A DNA stretch of 64,000 nucleotides from Desulfobacteraceae bacterium (GCA_030613055.1 JAUWMR010000013.1:22512-86511); one strand, 5' to 3'. Shown: positions 35,259-44,661, counted from the stretch's first letter. A program made the numbers and translations. Notes: generated from the letters alone by a model not told the origin.

Positions 35259-35861
35259 TCATCCGTTTATTAGACGAACAAGTATAGAATCCGGGAAATA
35301 GTCAATAATATTGAGGCAGCCGTAATCCTGGTGCATATTGAAAATATTGGCGATGTCTAATCCCAGGGCCTTGCAGAGGATAATCCTGTTAACGCCGCCG
35401 TGAGCCACGATTGCAATATCGTTGCCGCTGTTGTCTGAAAGGATGTGTTCAAAGCAATCTGTGATTCTATTTGAAAAAAGACCAATTGATTCTGCGCCTC
35501 CAGGAATCCGGTAGTTGACCAGATCTGCCTGGCGTTTTTTCAGCTCTTCGGGGAAACGGTTTTGTATGTCATTTAATGTCATTCCTTCCCAATCCCCAAA
35601 ATACATCTCACGGAGTTCGCGCAGGGAAAAGACCGGAACGTCATGATAGCGAGCAATCAGGCTGGCGCTGGTTTTGGATCTTTTAAGATCGCTCGAATAA
35701 ATGGCCTTAAGATCGACCAGACGAAGACGCTCGGAAATTTGTTTTATCTGCATATTACCGACTTCAGTTAGATCCACATCTGTATGCCCGTAGACCGGAA
35801 AGTCCTGATAGCCGTCAATCTGACCGTGCCTGATCAAATATATCCTGCTAATTCGCTTCAT
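35259..35861 (-). CDS. Histidine phosphatase family protein
   Basis: The protein has 200 residues of the phosphoglycerate mutase-like fold. The catalytic RHG motif is at residues 11-13 (YLIRHGQ), the second catalytic His is in IAVAHGGVNR-like IAIVAHGGVN, and the expected Glu is in LREMYFGDWEG. Members include alpha-ribazole phosphatase (CobC) and other phosphatases of small metabolites. The CobC assignment is possible but the gene is not next to cobalamin genes. It is cytoplasmic, and no operon partner is evident. Confidence 0.88.
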   Translation of the reverse strand: MKRISRIYLIRHGQIDGYQDFPVYGHTDVDLTEVGNMQIKQISERLRLVDLKAIYSSDLKRSKTSASLIARYHDVPVFSLRELREMYFGDWEGMTLNDIQNRFPEELKKRQADLVNYRIPGGAESIGLFSNRITDCFEHILSDNSGNDIAIVAHGGVNRIILCKALGLDIANIFNMHQDYGCLNIIDYFPDSILVRLING

Positions 35862-36026
35862 ATTGGAAGATCATAGAGAGTCAAAATACCTATGTCAATG
35901 AAATTGGTCTTTATATAAGTCGTTGAATATTGTATAAGGTTGGCGGTCCTGTATGCCCGTGCATGCAATATGGCAGGGCCTTTATGAATGAATTCAGGTA
36001 AATTTGTATCTATTTGATTTTATTTC

Positions 36027-36086
36027 GATTTTAAAACCATGTCCTTACCCGCATAGCGGGATCTTCGATGGGCGTGGATGCTTTAC
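36027..36086. repeat. Structured intergenic repeat, copy B
   Basis: A 60-bp element beginning GATTTTAAAACCATGTCC and ending GGATGCTTTAC. Copy C at 46124-46183 differs at only three positions. A CCCGC-ATA-GCGGG hairpin and an outer CCATG/CGTGG pairing are possible. Confidence 0.75.
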
Positions 36087-36136
36087 TAAAGACTACAGTA
36101 CAGTACAATACAGTACAGAGGGGCTGGAAGCATAGC

Positions 36137-36418
36137 ATGTCAACGCCTCAAAAGGATTGTTTCGGTATTTTAGACAGGGTTTTTCCCATGGGCAAGAAGG
36201 GCTTGAGAGAAGTTGTACCGGGCTGCTTTGATTGCCCTGACAAAAAGGCATGTCTTGAGGCGGCTCTGCTGACAGGGGAAGGTCTTGCCTTTAAAAGCGA
36301 GGTTCTCGATCGTGTTCCTGCCAACGGGCTGGCTGGACGGCTCAGGCGGTGGTCGGAAAAAAAAACGCTCAGTAAACTCATGAAAAAGGAACACTATAGA
36401 AAAAATATGACAGGATAA
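36137..36418 (+). CDS. Small Cys-containing hypothetical protein
   Basis: The protein has 93 residues from the ATG at 36137. The frame runs back to 36068, but the first 23 codons lie in the repeat-rich leader and do not look coding. Cysteines cluster as DCFG, then CFDCPDKKACLEAAL, a pattern suggesting a metal or Fe-S site. The C-terminus is strongly basic (RRWSEKKTLSKLMKKEHYRKN). No known family is recognised with confidence. A repeat copy lies directly upstream, and a new repeat-rich spacer follows. Confidence 0.55.
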   Translation: MSTPQKDCFGILDRVFPMGKKGLREVVPGCFDCPDKKACLEAALLTGEGLAFKSEVLDRVPANGLAGRLRRWSEKKTLSKLMKKEHYRKNMTG

Positions 36419-36844
36419 CAGGATTAACTGGATTAATTTAATCTTGTTGATCAAAATACATATCCTGTTTAAAAAAATATGTGTCTTCTTGAAATCTAAC
36501 GGTATTCTATATGTTATCAGATAAGCCGGTATTCTGCGTAGCGCAGGGCTTTGCAACCGCAAGGCTTTAGCTCTACCTGTAACATGGCAATGCTAATGAT
36601 GTGCCTACCTTTATCTATGATATTTGAAAAGGACGCATACGTTTTATATCAGATCAGTTGGCGCTCATTCCTGAATGAGCCAATTTATGATTTAATTGGC
36701 TAAATCGTTGCAAAAGATGGATATTGTTGTAACACTGGATTTTTGGAAGGATGTACAGGATCAAAAAATCGTGTTTATCCATGCCTGCCCCGCGGAACGC
36801 GGGGTAATCCTGTCTAAAGTTTTAATAGGTGAACTATTATAAAA
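36419..36844. other. Intergenic region with REP remnant and possible sigma54 site
   Basis: No gene. It contains ACAGGATAACAGGAT-type repeats, a decayed REP unit at 36537-36579, a perfect GCTCATTC-CT-GAATGAGC hairpin at 36662-36679 and a sigma54-like TGGCTA-N5-TTGCA at 36697-36712, 130 bp before the Yip1 gene. Confidence 0.4.
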
Positions 36845-37681
36845 ATGAATGTAGAACTTATTTGTCCATTCTGCCATTTTTCAAAAAATGTCCCGAGGGA
36901 AAAGATACCCGCGCACGCCAAATGGGCGACATGTCCCAAATGCGGTCAGCGGTTTAAGGTTTTTATAAAAGAGCGGGCTATCGATGCTAATAAAAAGGGA
37001 ACCGGCATGGCCCCGGAGTCCCAGGGAGCAGAACTGGAACCAGAAAAGGAAGTCCGCCGCACGGGTGCGCCCTGGGAAAACCGAAATGAACTTGGCTTCT
37101 GGCAGGGGATATTTAAAACTTTAAAGGCCGTGCTTTTTTCCCCTGAAAAGCTCTTCAAACAATTAACCTGCAAAGACGGGATTAAGGAACCGCTTGCCTT
37201 TGCCCTTCTGGTCGGGTCCATCGGGAGAATGTTCGGTTTTTTCTGGCAGTTTTTACTCCTTTCCGGAACTCTGCTATCCACAGGAAAGTTTTTCTTTGGC
37301 CAATCATCCGCCGGCTTTATTTTCCTGATCGTGATGGTTTTTATCCCTGTTTTCGTAATCATAAGCCTGTTTATTTACAGTGGTATTTTTCACGTTCTTT
37401 TGCGTATTGTAGGGGCAGGAAAAAACGGATTTGAGGCTACCTTCAGGGTGTTGTCTTATGCCCAGGCTGCCCAGGTCTGGGTCCTTATTCCTTTTGTCGG
37501 TACCTGGATCGGTGGTATATGGCAGCTTGTCGTTCAGATAATAGGATTGCGTGAGATTCACGAGACATCTTACTTGAGGGTAATTATCGCGTTTTTAATA
37601 CCGGTGGCCTTTATTTTTCTTGTAGTAATGGCAGTTGTTTTTCTTCTGCTAATTTTTATGAACAGGCAATTGATTGGTTAA
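36845..37681 (+). CDS. Zinc-ribbon Yip1-domain membrane protein
   Basis: The protein has 278 residues. An MJ0042-type zinc ribbon (1-40) has CPFC and CPKC. A Yip1-like membrane domain (about 85-278) holds four or five hydrophobic segments, including AFALLVGSIGRMFGFFWQFLLL, FIFLIVMVFIPVFVIISLFI and a C-terminal IIAFLIPVAFIFLVVMAVVFLLLIF. The bacterial Yip1 family has no defined reaction. It ends 12 bp before the helicase start, so the two are likely cotranscribed. The same zinc-ribbon type heads the Cache-HAMP protein at 28584. Confidence 0.85.
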   Translation: MNVELICPFCHFSKNVPREKIPAHAKWATCPKCGQRFKVFIKERAIDANKKGTGMAPESQGAELEPEKEVRRTGAPWENRNELGFWQGIFKTLKAVLFSPEKLFKQLTCKDGIKEPLAFALLVGSIGRMFGFFWQFLLLSGTLLSTGKFFFGQSSAGFIFLIVMVFIPVFVIISLFIYSGIFHVLLRIVGAGKNGFEATFRVLSYAQAAQVWVLIPFVGTWIGGIWQLVVQIIGLREIHETSYLRVIIAFLIPVAFIFLVVMAVVFLLLIFMNRQLIG

Positions 37682-37693
37682 GGAAATTAAATT

Positions 37694-39859
37694 TTGGCCA
37701 ACAAGATCAATTATCAGGATGTTCTGAATCCAGCCCAGCTAAAAGCGGTTATGACCCTAAACGGCCCTGTTCTGGTCATTGCAGGGGCAGGGAGCGGGAA
37801 GACCAGGACATTAGTTTATAGGGTTGCGCGGCTTGTTGAATCAGGGATTCCTCCGGAGGCAGTCCTGCTCCTTACTTTTACGCGAAAGGCCGCCCAGGAA
37901 ATGCTTAACAGGGCGTCCGGCCTTTCAGATGCAAGGTGCAGTTTTGTGTCCGGGGGGACCTTTCATTCCCTTGCTCATCGGGTGCTGAGAATTCATAGTG
38001 AGCTTTTAGGATATTCAAACACATTCACGATATTGGACCGGTCAGATATGGAAGAGGTGATCCGGTCCCTTATTCCCGGGCTTGGAATACCAGAGGGCGC
38101 CCCCAGGTTTCCGAAACCGAGAACCCTCGCCAATATTCTGAGCAAGGCCGCAAACATTCAGCAACCGATTAGCGACTTCATAATCAAAGAATACGGGCAA
38201 TTTCTCGAGTTTATAAGACCGGTAAACACCTTAGGAAAGCTTTATCAGGATTATAAAAACACCAATCAACTCATGGACTATGATGATCTTATCCTGAACT
38301 TGCGGAAGGTTCTTGCGGAAAATGAACAGGTCAGGAGGAATCTGAGCCAGCAGTACGCCTATATTATGGTGGATGAATATCAGGATACAAATGCCATTCA
38401 GGCGGATATCGTAAAGTGGCTTGCGCATGAACATAAAAATATCATGGTTGTAGGGGATGACTCCCAGTCCATATATTCTTTCAGGGGCGCCAATTACAGG
38501 AATATGTTTGATTTTTCGACACAATTTCCAGGGGTCACGATTGTCAAGCTGGAAGAGAACTACCGTTCTACACAGCCTATTCTCACATTTACAAATGCCC
38601 TGATGGATCGGGCAACTGAAAAATATACCAAGTGCCTTTTCACTAAACGCACAGGGGGAAGCAGCCCAAGGCTTGTTGACACAAGAACAGAGCCGGAACA
38701 GGCAAGATTTGTTTGCCGTTATATCCTGGAACAGATACAGCAGGGACGATCCATTAAGGACTTTGCGGTCCTGTTCAGGGCAGGTTATCATTCCTTTGAA
38801 TTAGAGGCGGAACTGACCCGTCAGGGTTTCCATTATGTCAAATACGGTGGCTTCAAGTTCTTGGAATCCGCCCATATCAAGGATTTTCTTGCTCATCTGA
38901 GGGTGGTGGTCAACTGGAACGATGCCATAAGCTGGGCTCGCATTCTGAGGCTTATTAAAAATGTCGGGCACAGGAAGAGCCAGGGCATCATTAGCTGGAT
39001 GAAAGCGAACGGGATTTCCCCTGATCAGCTTGGTGATTGGCCCGGCGCGGGCAAAGGGGATAGAGGTCTAAAGGCGTTAGCCAGGCTCATTTCTCGCTTG
39101 ATGTCAAAAAATTTGAAACCGGAAAAGGCGGTAGAGCATGTAATGGTGTATTATCGTCCCATTTTAGAATCAAAATTTGACGATTTTCCGAGGCGAGAAA
39201 GGGAACTGGAACAATTGATTCCAATGTCGGGTCGCTATAAAAAATTGAGGGGGTTTTTAGACGACCTGGTTTTGGAGCCCCCAACAAGCTCTGCGGATAT
39301 CAACACCGGGGAAAAAGCCGAATCGCTTACACTTTCCACGGTTCATTCTGCAAAGGGGCTTGAGTGGCCGGTGGTTTTTATTATCTGGGTGATGGAGGGA
39401 CGGTTCCCCGCGTCCAGGGCATACAGCAACCCCATGGATCTGGAAGAAGAACGCCGTCTCATGTATGTAGCAGCTACCCGGGCCAGGGATCAGTTGATCA
39501 TGTGCTATCCCGGCCAGGAATCAGTGCCTTTGTGGTCTAGTTTTGGAAGTGCGGAGAGAGGCTATAGAAATGGTTTATCTTCCTTTATACAGGGCCTTCC
39601 GGAAGAAATTATTTCATATGAATCTGCCGGATGTCATGTAAAGACGCGTGATAGTAAATGGAAGAAAAGCCCTTATGGCTTCAGGAAGGAAAAGAGGAAA
39701 TCATCCGGGGGAATATCCATGGGAGACAGGGTCAGCCATCCGGCATTTGGTCCTGGCGTTGTCTCAAGATTAATAGCCAAAGATAAGGTTGAAGTCCTGT
39801 TCAAAAATGTGGGGAGAAAGCTCCTCCATCTGGAGTATACTACCCTTGAAAAGATTTGA
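37694..39859 (+). CDS. UvrD/PcrA-like superfamily 1 DNA helicase
   Basis: The protein has 721 residues. Helicase motifs in order: Q-motif LNPAQLKAV (11-19), Walker A AGAGSGKT (30-37), motif II DEYQDTN, motif III GDDSQSIYSFRG, motif IV-like LEENYRST, motif V TVHSAKGLEW and motif VI YVAATRARDQL. The C-terminal MGDRVSHPAFGPGVVSRL is the typical UvrD/PcrA tail. It unwinds DNA 3' to 5' in repair or replication. The start codon is TTG at 37694; it is supported by the Q-motif immediately following, since the next ATG would remove it. It follows the Yip1 gene by 12 bp. Confidence 0.92.
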   Translation: MANKINYQDVLNPAQLKAVMTLNGPVLVIAGAGSGKTRTLVYRVARLVESGIPPEAVLLLTFTRKAAQEMLNRASGLSDARCSFVSGGTFHSLAHRVLRIHSELLGYSNTFTILDRSDMEEVIRSLIPGLGIPEGAPRFPKPRTLANILSKAANIQQPISDFIIKEYGQFLEFIRPVNTLGKLYQDYKNTNQLMDYDDLILNLRKVLAENEQVRRNLSQQYAYIMVDEYQDTNAIQADIVKWLAHEHKNIMVVGDDSQSIYSFRGANYRNMFDFSTQFPGVTIVKLEENYRSTQPILTFTNALMDRATEKYTKCLFTKRTGGSSPRLVDTRTEPEQARFVCRYILEQIQQGRSIKDFAVLFRAGYHSFELEAELTRQGFHYVKYGGFKFLESAHIKDFLAHLRVVVNWNDAISWARILRLIKNVGHRKSQGIISWMKANGISPDQLGDWPGAGKGDRGLKALARLISRLMSKNLKPEKAVEHVMVYYRPILESKFDDFPRRERELEQLIPMSGRYKKLRGFLDDLVLEPPTSSADINTGEKAESLTLSTVHSAKGLEWPVVFIIWVMEGRFPASRAYSNPMDLEEERRLMYVAATRARDQLIMCYPGQESVPLWSSFGSAERGYRNGLSSFIQGLPEEIISYESAGCHVKTRDSKWKKSPYGFRKEKRKSSGGISMGDRVSHPAFGPGVVSRLIAKDKVEVLFKNVGRKLLHLEYTTLEKI

Positions 39860-39870
39860 GGAGTAAGGGT

Positions 39871-40161
39871 TTAGGTGTCTTGCACAGCGGTTTTATAGCC
39901 TGTAGTCGCTATTTCGGCAGGTACAATGACTTCGATACGATCGCGCTGGATATTCAGGAAGGGCGCGTTAAAGATTCGGCGGCCTTCACGGTCTGTTACC
40001 TCTGCTTCAGTAAGGGCGATAAACGATTTGGCATCGACAATATAATCGGTCAGACGTGCACCAGTCACCAGATTGATTTTGCCTATAATGCGGTAGTGCC
40101 CAGTCAGGATCAAGACTTTTGTTTTGTCTTTGGATTGATTCATGGTTTGGTACCCCATCAT
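39871..40161 (-). CDS. Conserved small protein of unknown function
   Basis: The protein has 96 residues in a beta-rich pattern: TKVLILTGHYRIIGKINLVTG, LTDYIVDAKSFIALTEAEV, then an IEVIVP strand near the end. It has a normal hydrophobic core and sits tail-to-tail with the helicase, 11 bp apart. The overlapping plus-strand frame at 39856-40176 shows no such pattern. I recognise it as a recurrent deltaproteobacterial small protein without a named function. No signal peptide. Confidence 0.65.
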   Translation of the reverse strand: MMGYQTMNQSKDKTKVLILTGHYRIIGKINLVTGARLTDYIVDAKSFIALTEAEVTDREGRRIFNAPFLNIQRDRIEVIVPAEIATTGYKTAVQDT

Positions 40162-40213
40162 TGCATTATTCTATAGACTTCCATAAAAAGATTTTGGCTG
40201 CGTTACTCTTCTT

Positions 40214-40894
40214 TTACTGCGACGAGCCTGTTACCAGAATAATATCAAATCTTGACGACCAAGTTAAGGGTTTTAAGATTGGATTATAGCCAAGATCGGT
40301 ATGAAGACGTCTTGCCTCGTCCACGACGTTGGCCGCATAAAATATTACACTTGTCTTGAAGGTTGCACGGGGCGCACGGTCGATCATCTGGACCCTGTAA
40401 CCCATGTCCCCGAGCTGTTTTGCCATCCTTTTTGCCGAATTCAAATTCCCATCCCCAGAGAGGACTTTTATATTTAGTCTTCCTATATCTTTTTTAACTT
40501 TATGTAATACAGGGGGCGGGGGCTCCTCCTTGACTTGAATCCCTGCCAGCATTTTTTCGAGTCTTTCATTTTCGGCGCTTAGGCTCTGGAGATCCTCTCT
40601 CAGTTTGCCCATTTCCTGGACTAAGGATTTATTTTCGTCTCTGGCTTTCGTGATCTCATTTTTGTCTACGGCCTTTGGGAGCTGCTTCTCCTGCATTTTT
40701 AAGGTATCAATCTGTCTATTTAATCTCGCATTTCTCGCTTTTTGTCTTTTCAGCTCGGTGTACATTTCGTCCTTGCTCATCCTGAATGCGGCCTTCTCAT
40801 CTTCTGTGCTGCTATCAAGATATTCAAGGGTAGCACAGCCTGGTAAAATAAGGCCGAGGGACAAAACTAATATAATTGTATTGGCGCGTAACAT
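40214..40894 (-). CDS. Lipoprotein with coiled coil and LytR C-terminal domain
   Basis: The protein has 226 residues from the ATG at 40894. That start has a GGAGGG Shine-Dalgarno and opens directly into a lipoprotein signal (lipobox LPGC, Cys near residue 20); the frame extends 14 codons further upstream without support. A coiled coil follows (about 45-110; MYTELKRQKARNARLNRQIDT), then a Pro-rich linker and a LytR_C-like domain (about 138-215; LNIKVLSGDGNLNSAKRMAKQL). The domain is often attached to cell-wall-associated proteins. It is divergent from the actin-like and PBP operon, across a spacer with a 47-bp palindrome, so it may share regulation with it. Confidence 0.82.
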   Translation of the reverse strand: MLRANTIILVLSLGLILPGCATLEYLDSSTEDEKAAFRMSKDEMYTELKRQKARNARLNRQIDTLKMQEKQLPKAVDKNEITKARDENKSLVQEMGKLREDLQSLSAENERLEKMLAGIQVKEEPPPPVLHKVKKDIGRLNIKVLSGDGNLNSAKRMAKQLGDMGYRVQMIDRAPRATFKTSVIFYAANVVDEARRLHTDLGYNPILKPLTWSSRFDIILVTGSSQ

Positions 40895-41229
40895 TTTTCC
40901 CTCCAGTTTGATAAATCTGTATCGGTTGTCTTTCATTTTCTAAATATTTATTATACATGCCAATAGAATAGATCGTCAAGTGGAGATTTTAATCCTCTGC
41001 AATTTGGACACTATTGAGGCTGACAGCCTCAATAGTGTCTAAATTGCGGTTGACATGCAGACGGATTTGTCTTAATATACATTTTATATTAGTTTTTCCA
41101 GAGGGATAGTTAATATCCGGATAAGCACTCTATATGTTGAGGCAATAAATATTCAATGTCCAATATTTAATATCCAATGATTAATATCCATAATGCTCTC
41201 CATAAACTCTTGTCCCAGGAGAACCAAAA
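40895..41229. other. Divergent promoter region with long palindrome
   Basis: This spacer separates the LytR_C lipoprotein from the actin-like ATPase. Besides the palindrome (41000-41046) it contains TATTCAATGTCCAATATTTAATATCC repeats near 41150-41185. No gene was found. Confidence 0.5.
41000..41046. repeat. 47-bp near-perfect palindrome
   Basis: Arms at 41000-41021 and 41025-41046 are complementary at 21 of 22 positions around a GAC centre. It lies between divergent genes, 105 bp before the lipoprotein start and 184 bp before the actin-like start, so it is not a simple terminator. Confidence 0.85.
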
Positions 41230-42372
41230 ATGGGGATAAAAGATTTATTTAAATCAGGTCCATCCGTTGAAGTTATGGGTGACAGAGACATTGATGTCCC
41301 GGCAGAGCCAATTAATGAGAATCAGAAGATTGTTGATCGGCTTATGCCTTCCAGGAAAAAGGAGGAAACCAGGAGCATCAAAGGTCCGATAGGTATTGAT
41401 ATCGGGACCGTCAATATCGTGGTGGCGCAGAGCAGAGGCAAAGATATTAAGGCGGTCAGGCAGTTGAATGCGTTCTTTACTATTCCTTATTCAAACATAA
41501 CAAGAAAAACACTTTCAAGAGACGAGATCATGTTTTTCGAAAAAAACGAAAAACTCTATATATTAGGTTATTCTGCAGAGGAATTTGCCAGCACATTTGG
41601 AGGCGATACAAGGAAGCCCGTTGAGAGCGGGCTTTTAAATCCAAAGGAAAGAGAGAGCATAAGTGTTATTAAGGCCCTGATAAGCAGATTTATTCGGGAA
41701 CCCGTGAAAAATAATGAGAAGATATGTTTCAGCGTTCCAGGTGAACCTATTGACAGGCCGGCCTCGGTCATCTTTCATGAATCGATAATCAAGATGCATC
41801 TCAAAAGCCTTGGATATTACCCTATAGCAATAAATGAGGGGATGGCAGTAATCCTTTCTGAACTCACAGGCAATAATTTCACGGGCATAGGAATAAGCAT
41901 GGGAGGCGGAATGTGCAATGTCTGTCTATCCTACCTCTCCGTCCCTGTAGTCACTTACAGTATTCAGAAAGGCGGTGACTATATAGACAAAATGGTCGGC
42001 AGTTCTGTGGGCGAAATGGCCGCAAAGGTGAAGGCAGTCAAAGAAGACGGTTTTGATCTTTCAATCGAGCCGAGGGACAGGATAGAAATAGGTCTCCACA
42101 TATTTTACGATGATCTTTTTTCAACCTTAGCGCAGAGTCTTCAGCAGGTATTAGGATCATCTGATAACATACCCAGGTTTTCCAAGCCTCTGCCCATTGT
42201 TTTAAGCGGAGGAACCGTTATGCCCCGGGGGTGTAAAGAAAAATTTGAAAAGGCATTAACGGAGGTTCGGCTTCCAGTCACGATCTCTGAAATATTAGTT
42301 GCTGAAAAGCCGCTGTTTGCAACCGCAAAGGGTGCACTAACCATGGCCATAACAGAAGACTCAGAGATTTAA
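41230..42372 (+). CDS. Actin-fold (MreB/Hsp70-like) ATPase
   Basis: The protein has 380 residues. Actin-superfamily motifs are visible: phosphate-1 IGIDIGTVNIVVA (about 54-66), phosphate-2 GIGISMGGGMCNV and the adenosine motif PIVLSGGTVMPRG. The N-terminal ~50 residues (EEETRSIKGP region) form an extra charged leader. It is not a canonical MreB: length and the internal segments differ. Its stop codon abuts the start of the class A PBP gene with no gap, so the two are translated together. This recalls the MreB-PBP link in cell-wall synthesis, and a role in directing the PBP is inferred from that coupling. Confidence 0.8.
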   Translation: MGIKDLFKSGPSVEVMGDRDIDVPAEPINENQKIVDRLMPSRKKEETRSIKGPIGIDIGTVNIVVAQSRGKDIKAVRQLNAFFTIPYSNITRKTLSRDEIMFFEKNEKLYILGYSAEEFASTFGGDTRKPVESGLLNPKERESISVIKALISRFIREPVKNNEKICFSVPGEPIDRPASVIFHESIIKMHLKSLGYYPIAINEGMAVILSELTGNNFTGIGISMGGGMCNVCLSYLSVPVVTYSIQKGGDYIDKMVGSSVGEMAAKVKAVKEDGFDLSIEPRDRIEIGLHIFYDDLFSTLAQSLQQVLGSSDNIPRFSKPLPIVLSGGTVMPRGCKEKFEKALTEVRLPVTISEILVAEKPLFATAKGALTMAITEDSEI

Positions 42373-44550
42373 ATGCCCTCCTCTGTAATTGTTTACTCTC
42401 CTGATGAGATCAGGGGCAGGATCATATCAAAAACTCTTCAAGTTAAAGGCATTAAAAACCTTCTATTCACCAGTCATTTTGAGGCCGAAGAGGCTATTAA
42501 CAAACGTCCCCCTCCTGTAATCATCCTTGACACGAAGAAAAATCTTGCAAGCGAACTGAATTTCCTGAAAACACTTTCCAATAATCTATTGAAGACTACA
42601 CTAATAGTCCTGTCGAACCCATCGGATGTGCCTGTACTGGAGGAAATGGGGATAGACATGGTATTATGTATTCCCGACCCTTTTGATCCTGAATTGATCT
42701 TTTTAAAGGCAAGAGATGCGCTGGCCCGTGAATTCAGTATGAAGTCATTTGCTCGCGTATTGAAACAGGCTGTTTTGCGGGCCAGCCGGTTTTTTTTCAG
42801 AAGTCTTAGAATAATCATAATTCTTGCTATAGGCCTTGCCGGGGGGTACATCTACTGGTGTATTTCAACACTTCCCAAGATAGGCGTACTCGATAACTAT
42901 TCTCCCTATGAGGCATCCAGAGTTTATTCATATGATAATAAGCTCCTTACGGAGTTCTATGTGGAAAGAAGGACATTTATCCCTCACGAAAAGATACCCA
43001 AACATGTCATAAAGGCCTTCCTGGCAGTTGAAGATAAGCGTTTTTACAGGCATCATGGCGTAGATTTCATCAGGATAATCAGCGCACTCATTAAAAACAT
43101 AAGGGAAAGGGGCTTTGTTCAGGGCGGGAGCACAATTACTCAACAATTGGCAAAGATGCTTTTTCTAAAGCCCGAGAAGACAATTACAAGGAAGATAAAG
43201 GAAATCGTCCTCTCAATTCAAATAGAGGGAAAATATACAAAAGATGAGATATTGGGACTTTATTTGAATCAGGCATATTTTGGAACAAGGGCATATGGAA
43301 TAGAGGCGGCATCTCAGGCATATTTCGGAAAATCGACGGCCGATATCAATATATCTGAAGCAGCGCTGCTTGCGGCCCTGCCCAAGGCACCTTCAAAATA
43401 TTCGCCATTCAAGGACCCTAAAGGGGCGTTTAGAAGGCGAAATCATGTGCTCAAGCGAATGCTCGTGACAGGCTTTATTAGTAAAAAAGAATATAAAAAA
43501 TCTCTTACTGAACCCATACCGGATAGATTTCACGGGCGTAAATACAAGGCCCCTTACTTTGTGGACTATTGCCGGACCATACTTGAAGATAAATATGGTG
43601 ACAGGCTTTATACTTCCGGGCTTAAGATATACACAACGCTTGATTACAGGATGCAGCGAATTGCTGAGAACGCCATCAAAAACGGTATTAAGGATCTGCA
43701 AAAACGGGGAATAACAGGTGTCCAGGCAGCCCTTTTAGCCATAGACCCAAAGACGGGATGGATCAAGGCGATGGTTGGAGGCACAAACTTCTGGGATTCC
43801 CAGTTCAATCGCGTTACCCAGGCAGAGAGACAACCAGGTTCAGCATTTAAACCGATCGTATATTTAACAGCCTTAAACAATGGGTTCAAACCTGATTCTA
43901 CAATAAGAGACAAAATGTTTACCTATGTGCTTACGAACGAAGAAGGCACATGGACACCACAGAATTATCATGATGTTTATCGTGGTGTGGTAACATTAAA
44001 GACTGCTCTTGCCCTTTCATTGAATGCCGCTACCGTTGATCTTGCAAAAAAGGTCAAGATTAAAAATATAATTAAGACCGCAAAACTGGTTGGAATCAAA
44101 AGCTCTATCCACCCGTTCTATCCGTCCGCTCTCGGCGCATCGGAGATGACGCTTATGGAAATTGTCTATGCCTATGCAGCCCTCGCATATGGAAGCAGGG
44201 TCGGGCCAATGTGTATTGACAGAATTATCGACAGAGAGCAGTTAGCTCTTGTAGGGCCATCTGGAACCAAGGAGAGGGTTATCAATAAAAAGGCATTAAC
44301 GGGAATCAGGCAAATGTTGAGAGCCGTTATCCTCCAGGGCACAGCAAGAAAGGCCAGGGTTATCAATAGAAAGGTGTACGGCAAAACCGGCACGACAAAT
44401 GACTATGCGGATGCCTGGTTCATTGGGTTCGATGATAAAATGGTAGCAGGGGTTTGGGTTGGCAGGGATGGCCGTGCACCAATAGGAGAGAACGAAACCG
44501 GTGCCAGGGTAGCTTTACCCATATGGATTGAGTTCATGAAGAATCTCTGA
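42373..44550 (+). CDS. Class A penicillin-binding protein with N-terminal receiver-like domain
   Basis: The protein has 725 residues. Residues 1-120 have the alternating strand-helix pattern of a receiver (VIVYSPDEI, PPVIILDTK with D53, TTLIVLSNPSD, VLCIPDPFDP). The acidic pair and the conserved Lys are not preserved, so it is a pseudo-receiver. A membrane segment follows (about 146-164). The GT51 transglycosylase has EDKRFYRHHG (220-229) and GGSTITQQLAK (251-261). The transpeptidase has S490-x-x-K493, S549-x-N551 and K671-T-G. The enzyme polymerises and cross-links peptidoglycan; the receiver-like part would be cytoplasmic. The gene is directly coupled to the actin-like ATPase gene. Confidence 0.93.
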   Translation: MPSSVIVYSPDEIRGRIISKTLQVKGIKNLLFTSHFEAEEAINKRPPPVIILDTKKNLASELNFLKTLSNNLLKTTLIVLSNPSDVPVLEEMGIDMVLCIPDPFDPELIFLKARDALAREFSMKSFARVLKQAVLRASRFFFRSLRIIIILAIGLAGGYIYWCISTLPKIGVLDNYSPYEASRVYSYDNKLLTEFYVERRTFIPHEKIPKHVIKAFLAVEDKRFYRHHGVDFIRIISALIKNIRERGFVQGGSTITQQLAKMLFLKPEKTITRKIKEIVLSIQIEGKYTKDEILGLYLNQAYFGTRAYGIEAASQAYFGKSTADINISEAALLAALPKAPSKYSPFKDPKGAFRRRNHVLKRMLVTGFISKKEYKKSLTEPIPDRFHGRKYKAPYFVDYCRTILEDKYGDRLYTSGLKIYTTLDYRMQRIAENAIKNGIKDLQKRGITGVQAALLAIDPKTGWIKAMVGGTNFWDSQFNRVTQAERQPGSAFKPIVYLTALNNGFKPDSTIRDKMFTYVLTNEEGTWTPQNYHDVYRGVVTLKTALALSLNAATVDLAKKVKIKNIIKTAKLVGIKSSIHPFYPSALGASEMTLMEIVYAYAALAYGSRVGPMCIDRIIDREQLALVGPSGTKERVINKKALTGIRQMLRAVILQGTARKARVINRKVYGKTGTTNDYADAWFIGFDDKMVAGVWVGRDGRAPIGENETGARVALPIWIEFMKNL

Positions 44551-44661
44551 TTCAGAAAATCAAATTGAAATTTTTGGGGAATTAAGATATATGTCTTTCC
44601 CTGAACCCTGAACCTGACAATATAGTGTCGTGTCATGCGTGAAATATCGTATCAAGCACTC

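Noticed and set aside
39856..40176. Plus-strand frame opposite the small protein at 39871
   Set aside because: The minus-strand frame has a regular strand pattern and a compatible convergent position, whereas the plus-strand frame is Cys-rich and irregular.
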